A stretch of DNA of 6,770 nucleotides, taken from assembly GCA_947459855.1 (NCBI GenBank), contig CANHFL010000060.1:1-6770 (forward strand), read 5' to 3'. Source of the DNA: Planctomycetaceae bacterium (GTDB taxonomy: Bacteria; Planctomycetota; Phycisphaerae; Phycisphaerales; SM1A02). This document shows positions 1-5,109 of this stretch, piece by piece. Position numbers and translations under genes: made by a program. Under the pieces are notes generated by a model that saw nothing but the letters and a program-made list of their open reading frames with translations, did no database searches and was not told the DNA's origin. Position 1 is the first letter of the stretch. Each line of letters begins with the position of its first letter.

Positions 1-232
1 CCGGCTCTCGAAGATCCGCACGCGCATCGCCGAGGGCGACCACACCTGGGAGGTCGACCGCTTCCTCACACTGCCCGTCGCGCTGGCCGAGTGCGAACTG
101 CCCAGCCCCGACGCGCCGCTGGCGATCCCGGCCTGGCTGGCGCCCTTCATCGAGCGCGAGGTCACCGAGGAGCCGGCGTTCCGCAACTCCGAGCTCGCGC
201 GCCGCGCCGGCCTGCTGGGCGAGGCGCGATAA
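1..232 (+). CDS. CYTH-domain protein, C-terminal part (5' end outside window)
   Basis: The reading frame is open from base 2 to the TAA at 230-232 and gives the last 76 residues of a protein. The visible part fits the second half of a CYTH (triphosphate tunnel) domain: a basic RxR strand (KIRTRI), WEVDRF, the acidic strand LAECEL, then PAWL and EVTEEPAFRNSELA. The last element matches the CYTH pattern of EVT followed by an aromatic residue, N and LA. In this family, alternating acidic and basic strands line a tunnel that binds triphosphates and divalent metals. Known members include class IV adenylate cyclase, thiamine triphosphatase and inorganic triphosphatase. The N-terminal ExExK signature is outside the window, so the substrate cannot be assigned. 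The protein is probably cytoplasmic. It is followed by 130 bases and then atpC on the same strand. The domain call is fairly secure; the exact activity is unknown. Confidence 0.8.
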   Translation, partial: RLSKIRTRIAEGDHTWEVDRFLTLPVALAECELPSPDAPLAIPAWLAPFIEREVTEEPAFRNSELARRAGLLGEAR

Positions 233-350
233 ACACCGCGGTGCCATGCGGCCGTGCCCTGGCCGCCACGCACGAGGCGGCCTTCCGGGGCCCCGCAGCC
301 GCGCCGCCCGGCCTGCCCCAGCCCGGTTCCGCTACCATCCCCTCCCTTCG

Positions 351-356
351 AAGGAG
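351..356 (+). promoter_or_regulatory. Shine-Dalgarno site of atpC
   Basis: AAGGAG lies 6 bases before the ATG at 363. It is the strongest ribosome binding site in the window. It selects this ATG over the upstream in-frame ATG at 246, which would add 39 low-complexity residues not found in the family. Confidence 0.8.
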
Positions 357-362
357 ATCCCG

Positions 363-782
363 ATGCCCTTCCAGTGTGCCATCGTCACCCCGTCCGACGC
401 CGTCCTCGACACCCCGGCCACCTATGCCTCGTTCGAGGCCTGGGACGGCCAGCGCGGCGTCGCCCCCGGCGCGTCGGCGTTCCTGACCAAGCTTGGCACC
501 GGCCTCGTCACCATCACGCCCGCCGACGGCAAGCCGCGCACCTTCGTGCTGGACGGCGGCTTCGCACAGATGGAGGGCGAGCGCCTGACGCTCCTTTCGG
601 AGCGCGCGATGGAAGGCACCGGCATCGACACCGCCGCCGCCACCCGCGAGCTGGCCGAGGTCAACGCCAAGGTCACCGCGTCGAACGAGACGCCACTCTC
701 GCTGGACCAGCGCGCCGCCCTCGAGCGCGCCCAGCGCCTGGCGCGCGCCAAGATCGCCGCCGCCGAGCAGTCGCGCAAGTGA
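363..782 (+). CDS. atpC: F-type ATP synthase epsilon subunit
   Basis: This encodes 139 residues, the usual length for the epsilon subunit (about 130-140). Epsilon belongs to the central stalk of F1 on the cytoplasmic side of the membrane. It couples rotation of gamma to catalysis and can inhibit ATP hydrolysis. Residues 3-85 match the N-terminal beta-sandwich: CAIVTPSDAVLD, then GVAPGASAFLTKLGTG (the counterpart of the usual GxLPGHAPLLTxLxxG), then FVLDGGFAQMEGERLTLLSERA. Residues 88-139 match the C-terminal two-helix region, with the second helix around 114-135. The His of the common GHAPLL motif is absent (GASAFL here). The start is fixed by AAGGAG six bases upstream. In most bacteria atpC directly follows atpD; here its upstream neighbour is a CYTH-domain gene and its downstream neighbour is scpB, so it is detached from the main atp operon on at least these sides. 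The assignment is strong. Confidence 0.92.
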   Translation: MPFQCAIVTPSDAVLDTPATYASFEAWDGQRGVAPGASAFLTKLGTGLVTITPADGKPRTFVLDGGFAQMEGERLTLLSERAMEGTGIDTAAATRELAEVNAKVTASNETPLSLDQRAALERAQRLARAKIAAAEQSRK

Positions 783-826
783 GTCCCCCGGGCGCGCACC
801 CGCGCCCCTCGGGACCGACCCTCCGC

Positions 827-858
827 AACGCGCCCCCAACGGGCGCGTTTCGCGTTTT
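827..858 (+). terminator. Likely intrinsic terminator after atpC
   Basis: Bases 827-835 (AACGCGCCC) pair perfectly with 841-849 (GGGCGCGTT) around a 5-base loop. This gives a 9-bp GC-rich stem, followed by TTTCGCGTTTT as an interrupted T-tract. It lies 45 bases after the atpC stop and 27 bases before the scpB ATG, so it probably separates the two transcripts. The T-tract is imperfect, so termination strength is uncertain. Confidence 0.6.
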
Positions 859-884
859 GCAGCGGTTTGTGGCACACTGCGCAC

Positions 885-1586
885 ATGACCTCCACTGGTG
901 AGTCGCCCTCAACCTTCGCCGTGATGGCCGAGTCGGCCGAGGCCGCGCACCCCTGCGCGGACCTGCCGATCGAGTCCCGCGTCGAGGCGCTCCTGATGGT
1001 GGCCGACCGCCCGATGTCCGAGGGCCGGATCGCCGAGCTCCTGGGCATCATCGACGCCGCGCCCGCCCCGCGCCGCCGCCGCAAGGCCGCCGCCGCCGAG
1101 GGTGCCGAGGGAGCCCAGCCCGAGGCTGCGCCCGAGCCCGTCGAGGAGACCCCGCAGCAGAAGCGGGCCGCCGCGCAGGTCCGCGACGCGATCGCCGCGC
1201 TCAACGCGCGCTACGAGTCGGACGGCCGCACGTTCCGCATCGAGAGCGTCGCCGGCGGCCGCCAGGTGATGACGCTGCCGCAGTACGCGCCCATCGTGCA
1301 GCGCGTGAAGGGCGTGCGCGAGCAGGGCCGCCTGACGCAGGCCGCGCTCGAGACGCTCGCGATCATCGCGTACCGGCAGCCGATCCTGCGCGCCGACCTC
1401 GAGGCCATCCGTGGCGTCGCATGCGGCGAGGTGCTGCGCAGCCTGATGGAGCGCCGCTACGTGAAGATCGTGGGCCGCGCCGACGAGGTCGGCCGCCCGA
1501 TGCTCTACGGCACCACCACCGAGTTCCTGAAGCAGTTCGGCATCGGCAAGATCGACGAGCTGCCGAACGCGAAGGACCTTCGCTGA
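885..1586 (+). CDS. scpB: Segregation and condensation protein B
   Basis: This encodes 233 residues. ScpB is the winged-helix partner of the kleisin ScpA and Smc in the bacterial condensin complex, which organises and segregates the chromosome. The second winged-helix domain (about 148-220) carries the family signature: RLTQAALETLAIIAYRQP, then a DLEAIRGV helix, GEVLRSLMERRYVKIVGR, and EVGRPMLYGTTTEFLKQFG. The first winged-helix domain starts at about 28 (PIESRVEALLMVADRPMSEGRIAELLG) and resumes at about 92 (KRAAAQVRDAIAALNARY...FRIESVAGG). About 33 residues rich in Ala, Pro, Arg and Glu (58-90) interrupt it. The ATG at 885 has no clear Shine-Dalgarno site. An in-frame TTG at 867 and an ATG at 924 are alternatives, and only the weakly conserved N-terminus would change. 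No scpA is visible. The product assignment is strong; the exact start is moderate. Confidence 0.93.
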   Translation: MTSTGESPSTFAVMAESAEAAHPCADLPIESRVEALLMVADRPMSEGRIAELLGIIDAAPAPRRRRKAAAAEGAEGAQPEAAPEPVEETPQQKRAAAQVRDAIAALNARYESDGRTFRIESVAGGRQVMTLPQYAPIVQRVKGVREQGRLTQAALETLAIIAYRQPILRADLEAIRGVACGEVLRSLMERRYVKIVGRADEVGRPMLYGTTTEFLKQFGIGKIDELPNAKDLR

Positions 1587-1629
1587 CCTCGCACGGCGCG
1601 CCGCCGCGCGACAGCATCCCTGGAATACA

Positions 1630-1660
1630 AACGACCCGCGCTGGGAAAGCGCGGGTCGTT
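1630..1660. terminator. Strong hairpin between convergent genes, probably a bidirectional terminator
   Basis: Bases 1630-1642 (AACGACCCGCGCT) are a perfect inverted repeat of 1648-1660 (AGCGCGGGTCGTT), giving a 13-bp stem with a 5-base loop. It lies 43 bases past the scpB stop and 54 bases past the stop of the convergent - strand gene. Read on the - strand, the stem is followed by TGTATTCC, a weak U-rich tail. Read on the + strand there is no U-tract, and a run of eight G begins at 1668. The position makes termination the natural reading, more convincingly for the - strand transcript. Confidence 0.7.
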
Positions 1661-1714
1661 CGCTAGAGGGGGGGGAAAGAAACCGGTCTCGGCGAAGGGG
1701 TTGCGCGCCGCGCG

Positions 1715-2449
1715 TCAGGCGCGGCGGCGGCGCCCCTTGCCGAGGATTGCTGCGATGCCCAGCACGGCGCCCGCGCCGGGGGCGGGGACGGCCTGCAGGA
1801 CGAAGCTGGTGCCGAAATCGACCGTGTCGCCGGCGCCCAGCTGGAACACCATGCGGATTCCCATCGCATCGCCCATGGGGATGGTGGGCATGCCCGGGAT
1901 GGGCGTGCCGAACGCCTGGCCGGGGATCACCCCGATGCCGAACGGGTTGGCGGTGACGCTGAAGGGGGAGTTGATCAGGCTGGCGATCGTCGTGTCGGCC
2001 TGCGATCCCGCGGCGCGCACGAGGTAGCTCCACGCCGACGTGCCCGCGGTCGAGAAGAAGCCTCCGTCGAAGTCGGCCGTCAGCAGCCCGCTGACCGATC
2101 CGCCGGCCAGTGCGCTGGTTCCCTGTGCGACCGTGGGCAGGATGACGTCGATGGTGAACGTCTGCAGCGACGCCGTGTTGTTCGTCAGGGTGAAGCTGCC
2201 GCCGATGAGGCCGCGATCCAGCACCGACGTGTCGTTGCACGTCAGGTCGAACTGTGCGTTGAAGCCCACGTAGCGCTGGTCGCCCGTGAACTGGTACTGG
2301 CCTGCGGTGCCGGTGGCGGTGCCGGTGCTGCTCCACGACGCCGATCCGGCGCCGGAAGAGGTCACGTTGAACTGCAGGTTGGACATCGCCGCGGATGCGC
2401 TGCCCACGAGGGCAAGTGCTGCGGCGGAGGTCAGGATTGCGAACTGCAT
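1715..2449 (-). CDS. Secreted protein with PEP-CTERM-like sorting tail (paralogue 1)
   Basis: This encodes 244 residues from the ATG at 2449, which has AAGGG six bases upstream. A GTG at 2473 would add eight charged residues. The N-terminus is a signal peptide: MQF, then a hydrophobic core (AILTSAAALALVGSASA), with likely cleavage after residue 20. The body (21-219) is rich in Thr, Ser, Gly and Asn and looks like an extracellular beta-rich domain, with a Gly/Pro/Met-rich stretch at about 172-197. The tail is VPAPGA (221-226), a short hydrophobic segment (227-237), then RRRR near the end (240-243). This resembles PEP-CTERM signals, which in known systems are cut by an exosortase during export to the cell surface; planctomycetes often carry such variants. 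No exosortase gene is in the window. The right-hand neighbour is a clear paralogue, with shared segments IRMVFQLGAGDTVDFGTSFVLQ and IRLQFTLSAGDKVSFASNFVVQ. The function of the body is not recognised. Confidence 0.8.
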   Translation of the reverse strand: MQFAILTSAAALALVGSASAAMSNLQFNVTSSGAGSASWSSTGTATGTAGQYQFTGDQRYVGFNAQFDLTCNDTSVLDRGLIGGSFTLTNNTASLQTFTIDVILPTVAQGTSALAGGSVSGLLTADFDGGFFSTAGTSAWSYLVRAAGSQADTTIASLINSPFSVTANPFGIGVIPGQAFGTPIPGMPTIPMGDAMGIRMVFQLGAGDTVDFGTSFVLQAVPAPGAGAVLGIAAILGKGRRRRA

Positions 2450-2454
2450 GGCGG

Positions 2455-2465
2455 ACCCTTTCCCT
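2455..2465 (-). repeat. AGGGAAAGGGT purine box, copy 1
   Basis: This exact 11-base match on the - strand ends 5 bases before the ATG of paralogue 1 and so overlaps its ribosome binding site. The same word occurs at 2495-2505 and 3130-3140. Confidence 0.6.
2456..2460 (-). promoter_or_regulatory. Ribosome binding site of paralogue 1
   Basis: On the - strand AAGGG precedes the ATG at 2449 with a 6-base spacer. It forms part of the longer box AGGGAAAGGGT, which recurs upstream of the neighbouring paralogue. It supports the compact signal-peptide start over the GTG at 2473. Confidence 0.55.
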
Positions 2466-2494
2466 TCACGCACGCGGTGCCTCTCGCGCGCGGA

Positions 2495-2505
2495 ACCCTT
2501 TCCCT
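2495..2505 (-). repeat. AGGGAAAGGGT purine box, copy 2
   Basis: This is an exact copy on the - strand, 40 bases upstream of copy 1. It is followed by TCCGC, whereas copy 1 is followed by CCGCC, so the similarity extends slightly. No start codon follows at ribosome-binding distance, so it may be a duplicated leader segment or a regulatory element. Confidence 0.55.
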
Positions 2506-2515
2506 ACCAAGTTTC

Positions 2516-2540
2516 GCGCAGGGCCCCGTGGCCGCTGCGC
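2516..2540 (-). other. GC-rich hairpin between the two paralogues
   Basis: On the - strand GCGCAG pairs with CTGCGC. Inside it GGCC pairs with GGCC across a 4-base loop, with one bulged C. This makes about 10 bp in 25 bases. It lies 13 bases after the stop of the upstream paralogue and ahead of the leader of the downstream one. No T-tract follows, so it could be an mRNA-stability or partial-termination structure instead of a classical terminator. Confidence 0.5.
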
Positions 2541-2553
2541 ACGTCAACGTCGA

Positions 2554-3099
2554 TCAGGCGCGGCGGCGACGGCCGCGGCACCCGATGCCGGCCAGCGCGG
2601 CAAGCCCGACGGCTCCCGGCGCAGGCACGGCCTGGACGACGAAGTTGCTCGCGAACGACACCTTGTCCCCGGCCGACAGCGTGAACTGCAGGCGGATGGA
2701 CATGGTGCCGCTGGCGCTGCCCGTGGGAAGCACCATGTTCGAGAACGACGCGGGCGTGGACGCGTCGCTCATGTACGGATTGACCTGGAACGACCAGTCG
2801 CCGGGCAGCAGCGTCTGCACGGCCGTGTTCTGGATCATTGCGGTGTAGATGGCGGTGGTGCCCAGCGAGCTGAGCGTGGCGCCGTTGCCGTTCATGTCGA
2901 TGAGGATCGCGGCGACGTTGCCGCTCATGGTCGGGTCGAGGACCGCACCCGCCAGGCTGATCGTCTGCATGACGTCGTAGGTCCTGGCCTGCGTCGTCGT
3001 GTTGGTGAACGTCTGGTTGAACGTCACGATCGCGGCGTTGGCCGCTCCCGCGATTCCCATCGTGGCCGCCGAAACGGCGACAAAATGACGAATGAACAC
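2554..3099 (-). CDS. Secreted protein with PEP-CTERM-like sorting tail (paralogue 2)
   Basis: This encodes 181 residues from the GTG at 3099. The N-terminus MFIRH followed by FVAVSAATMGIAGAANA is a signal peptide, with likely cleavage after residue 22. The body (23-157) is Thr/Ser/Asn-rich and Cys-free, probably an extracellular beta-sandwich: FTNTTTQARTYDV, then IDMNGNGATLSSLGTTAIYTAMI, then GDWSFQVNPY. The tail has VPAPGA (158-163), a hydrophobic stretch (164-174, including one Cys) and RRRR (177-180). It aligns with paralogue 1 over most of its length but lacks about 65 residues after the signal peptide and the Gly/Pro/Met-rich insertion. The start is uncertain: GTG 3099 has GGAGG only 4 bases upstream, while GTG 3123 (189 residues) has AAGGG 7 bases upstream within the shared purine box. 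The open frame extends to 3381 but overlaps the dus gene and lacks coding character there. The specific function is not recognised. Confidence 0.78.
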   Translation of the reverse strand: MFIRHFVAVSAATMGIAGAANAAIVTFNQTFTNTTTQARTYDVMQTISLAGAVLDPTMSGNVAAILIDMNGNGATLSSLGTTAIYTAMIQNTAVQTLLPGDWSFQVNPYMSDASTPASFSNMVLPTGSASGTMSIRLQFTLSAGDKVSFASNFVVQAVPAPGAVGLAALAGIGCRGRRRRA

Positions 3100-3103
3100 G
3101 TGC

Positions 3104-3108
3104 CCTCC
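3104..3108 (-). promoter_or_regulatory. Possible ribosome binding site of paralogue 2
   Basis: On the - strand GGAGG lies 4 bases before the GTG at 3099. The spacing is short. The competing site, AAGGG at 3131-3135, serves the GTG at 3123, so this site does not settle the start. Confidence 0.4.
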
Positions 3109-3129
3109 CTCTCTCGGGGACACGGTCGT

Positions 3130-3140
3130 ACCCTTTCCCT
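3130..3140 (-). repeat. AGGGAAAGGGT purine box, copy 3
   Basis: This exact copy on the - strand ends 6 bases before an in-frame GTG (3123) of paralogue 2. The geometry is nearly the same as for copy 1 and the ATG of paralogue 1. That favours a role in translation initiation or a conserved leader retained after gene duplication. Confidence 0.6.
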
Positions 3141-3197
3141 CAGGCCGACCGATCTCCTGGTTGTGCGTCCCGACGCGAAGGCGCCGGGACATGTGGA

Positions 3198-3225
3198 AAA
3201 GTAGCACCAACGTGCGGCGCCGCAA
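3198..3225 (-). promoter_or_regulatory. Candidate sigma-70-type promoter for paralogue 2
   Basis: On the - strand TTGCGG (3225-3220) and TACTTT (3203-3198) are separated by 16 bases. This would place transcription start near 3191 and leave a leader of about 70-90 bases before the GTG candidates. The local stretch is less GC-rich than its surroundings. The match to consensus is only moderate (TTGACA and TATAAT). Confidence 0.35.
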
Positions 3226-3256
3226 GCATTTGCCCCCGGATTTGAACGTCAGGAAC

Positions 3257-4354
3257 TTATGAGGCTTCCGTCTGCGCGGACGATTCCCTGGGCCGACGGT
3301 GGGCTTCCGGGGCGGCATCCCGGCCCCAGGCCCGGGAATATCCATCGCCCTCCGGCCGGATCCACTCCTGCACGGCGTCACGCATCTCCTTGAAGGTCCG
3401 GGAATTACGTATGACGTCCTTCAGCCGCCCCACGTGGCCCATGGTCTTCCCGTACCAGCTGATCCGCGCCCGCATGCAGTGCAGGGCGTGCTCCAGGGAG
3501 TGGTGCTGCTCCAGCAGGTCGATGTGGCGGCCGATGCACGCCAGCTTCTGGTTGAGCGTGGGCTCCGGCGGGATGGTGCCGGTGCGCAGGCCTTCCCACG
3601 CGCGGCGGAAGACCCACGGCGTGCGCAGCGCGCCGCGGCCGATCATCACGCCGTGGCAGCCCGAGGCCGCCATCAGCTGCTGCACGTGCTCGGGCTCGGT
3701 GACGTCGCCGTTGCCGAAGACCGGGATGCGGTCCACGGCGCGGACCACCTCGCCGATGCGCTGCCAGTCCGCGGTGCCGCTGAAGAACTGCACCGTCCAG
3801 CGCCCGTGCACCGTCACGGCGGCGATGCCTGCGCGCTCCAGGTCGCGCGCCAGCTGCGGTGCCACGAAGCGCTCCGGGTCCCAGCCCAGGCGCATCTTGG
3901 CGGTCACGGGCACGCGGCCTCCGGAGTGCTTCTCGACGGCGCGCACGATCCGCTCCGCGAGCCGCATGGTGTTCACCGCGTCGCACAGCAGGAGCGAACC
4001 GCCGTTCTTCTTCGCCACCTTGTCGACGGGGCAGCCCATGTTGATGTCGATGACCGCCGCGCCGTTCTCCACGGCCCAGCACGCGGCCTCCGGCAGCGGG
4101 TCGTCCCAGTTGCCGTAGAGCTGCATGCCGCACGGTGCGTCGGTAGGCGCGGTGGCCGCCAGCTGCAGGCTCTTCGGCGTGCCGCGCAGCAGCGCGCGGC
4201 TGTTCAGGAGGTCCGTGTAGGCGATCCCCACGCCGCCCTGTTCGCGGCAGAGGATGCGGAACGCCAGGTCCGTGTGGCCCGCGATGGGCGCCAGCAGCAG
4301 CGGCGCCGCAAGCTCGACCGGGCCGATGCGGACGGGGGCGGGCGCGGCGGTCAC
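3257..4354 (-). CDS. dus: tRNA-dihydrouridine synthase (DusB-like)
   Basis: This encodes 365 residues. Dus enzymes are FMN-dependent and use NADPH to reduce specific uridines in the tRNA D-loop to dihydrouridine in the cytoplasm. The TIM-barrel signatures are present in order: LLAPIAGHTDLAFRILCRE (20-38), QLYGNW (78-83), DINMGCPVDKVAKKNGGS (103-120) with the expected catalytic acid Cys108, TAKMRLGW (151-158), TVHGR (181-185), GNGDV (214-218) and GVMIGRGA (235-242). The C-terminal helical tRNA-binding domain follows (about 265-335, with YGKTMGH). The last 30 residues are polar and probably disordered. The GTG at 4354 overlaps the TGA of the upstream gene as GTGA and has GGAG 8 bases upstream, pointing to translational coupling. 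Much longer upstream frames overlap that gene and are not real. It is the last gene of a likely four-gene operon. Family assignment is very strong; the DusB subtype is inferred from the motifs. Confidence 0.93.
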   Translation of the reverse strand: MTAAPAPVRIGPVELAAPLLLAPIAGHTDLAFRILCREQGGVGIAYTDLLNSRALLRGTPKSLQLAATAPTDAPCGMQLYGNWDDPLPEAACWAVENGAAVIDINMGCPVDKVAKKNGGSLLLCDAVNTMRLAERIVRAVEKHSGGRVPVTAKMRLGWDPERFVAPQLARDLERAGIAAVTVHGRWTVQFFSGTADWQRIGEVVRAVDRIPVFGNGDVTEPEHVQQLMAASGCHGVMIGRGALRTPWVFRRAWEGLRTGTIPPEPTLNQKLACIGRHIDLLEQHHSLEHALHCMRARISWYGKTMGHVGRLKDVIRNSRTFKEMRDAVQEWIRPEGDGYSRAWGRDAAPEAHRRPRESSAQTEAS

Positions 4355-5073
4355 GAGGACTGCTCCAGGACCGCGTCGGTCAGTCGGTAGAGGCCCAGCA
4401 GGAAGCCGCCGGCCGCGAACGGCTCGACCGTGAGGCGTCCGCGGATCGAGCCGTAGCGGAAGAGGTGCTGGCCCTGCACCGGCACGGCGCGCGCCAGCGA
4501 GACCTCGATGGAATCGAACGGCGTGGGCGGCAGGCCGACGCAGCAGCCGTCCCACTTGTTCAGCATGACCATCAGGTCCTTCGTCTCGAAGACCTGCAGC
4601 GGCGGTGCCCAGTAGCCGCTGATCCGGACCCACGCGCCGCGCAGGTCGCCCACGCGGCCGGGCACGATGAACTTGCCGGCCTGGGCATCCACCGTGCCGC
4701 GCAGGCTGCCCAGCAGGTCCCAGGTGATGTCGTAGGGGTCGGACTCGGTACCCGCGCCGCGCACCGTGTAGCGGCCATCCAGGCGGACGGTGCGGTCGTC
4801 CACGCGCTCGACCTGCGCGGCGGCGCCGGCCGTGATGTCGGGGGTGGAGGTGGCGGGGGCCAGCAGGGACTCGACCGCCGAGGCGGCAGGGCCGGCGGCG
4901 GCGGGCGTGGTCGCGGTGGGTTTCACGGGCACGCTCACCGCCGTGGGGGCCCCGGCAGGCTCTGCGGCATCAGACACCGATCTCTGCGGCGGGGCCGCAC
5001 CCTCGCTGGGCCACAGCGCCGCCGCAACGGCGGCGAGCAGCACGGCGGCGGCGATGGCCCAGACCCAGCGCAT
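4351..5073 (-). CDS. DUF3299-like membrane-anchored or periplasmic protein
   Basis: This encodes 240 residues from the ATG at 5073, with no clear Shine-Dalgarno site. Residues 3-20 form a hydrophobic segment (WVWAIAAAVLLAAVAAAL), either a signal anchor or an uncleaved signal peptide. An Ala/Pro/Thr-rich linker follows (about 22-85), likely a flexible extracytoplasmic spacer. The folded domain covers about 87-236. The stretch VRISGYWAPPL (149-159), then LMVMLNKWDGCCVGLPPTPFDSIEV (167-191), and a closing GRLTVEPFAAGGFLLGLYRL (212-231) resemble DUF3299-type domains. Those show a G-x-x-x-P strand followed by a Cys-containing GCC or GCxH segment and a PP motif. The adjacent Cys177-Cys178 pair could bind metal or form a disulfide. 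The family's biochemical role is not established. The gene lies 36 bases after the EboF-like gene and its TGA overlaps the dus GTG. Domain assignment is moderate; extracytoplasmic location is likely. Confidence 0.72.
   Translation of the reverse strand: MRWVWAIAAAVLLAAVAAALWPSEGAAPPQRSVSDAAEPAGAPTAVSVPVKPTATTPAAAGPAASAVESLLAPATSTPDITAGAAAQVERVDDRTVRLDGRYTVRGAGTESDPYDITWDLLGSLRGTVDAQAGKFIVPGRVGDLRGAWVRISGYWAPPLQVFETKDLMVMLNKWDGCCVGLPPTPFDSIEVSLARAVPVQGQHLFRYGSIRGRLTVEPFAAGGFLLGLYRLTDAVLEQSS
4363..4366 (-). promoter_or_regulatory. Ribosome binding site of dus inside the upstream gene
   Basis: On the - strand GGAG lies 8 bases before the GTG at 4354, within the last codons of the upstream gene. 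It supports this GTG as the dus start and the coupled arrangement. Confidence 0.55.
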
Positions 5074-5109
5074 GGCGTCATCGTAGGGGAGCGTGCAGCC
5101 GGGACCGCA

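Noticed and set aside
870..884. TGGCACACTGCGCAC before scpB as a sigma-54 (-24/-12) promoter.
   Set aside because: The GC that should fall at -12 is two bases out of position, and the motif would end at the start codon itself.
162..884. A 240-codon - strand open frame opposite atpC.
   Set aside because: It has low-complexity Gly/Arg/Ala composition and is antisense to a gene with a strong ribosome binding site and clear family motifs.
909..2336. A 475-codon open frame on the - strand spanning scpB and paralogue 1.
   Set aside because: It is His/Arg/Gly-rich translation of the wrong frame in high-GC DNA and runs antisense to scpB, whose product is clearly recognisable. No domain is visible.
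2519..2547. TTGACG on the - strand at 2547-2542 as the -35 element of a promoter for paralogue 1.
   Set aside because: At 17-base spacing the -10 position reads GCCCTG, which does not resemble TATAAT, and it lies inside the hairpin.
3235..3248. GTTCAAATCC on the - strand, identical to a common tRNA T-loop sequence, as a possible tRNA or integration-site remnant.
   Set aside because: The flanking bases do not form the T-arm stem, no acceptor, anticodon or D-arm pairing is found nearby, and no mobile gene is adjacent. The match is short enough to be chance.
3100..3381. N-terminal extension of paralogue 2 up to the ATG at 3381.
   Set aside because: The extension overlaps the 3' end of dus, is Arg/Pro-rich, and would bury an obvious signal peptide about 94 residues into the protein.
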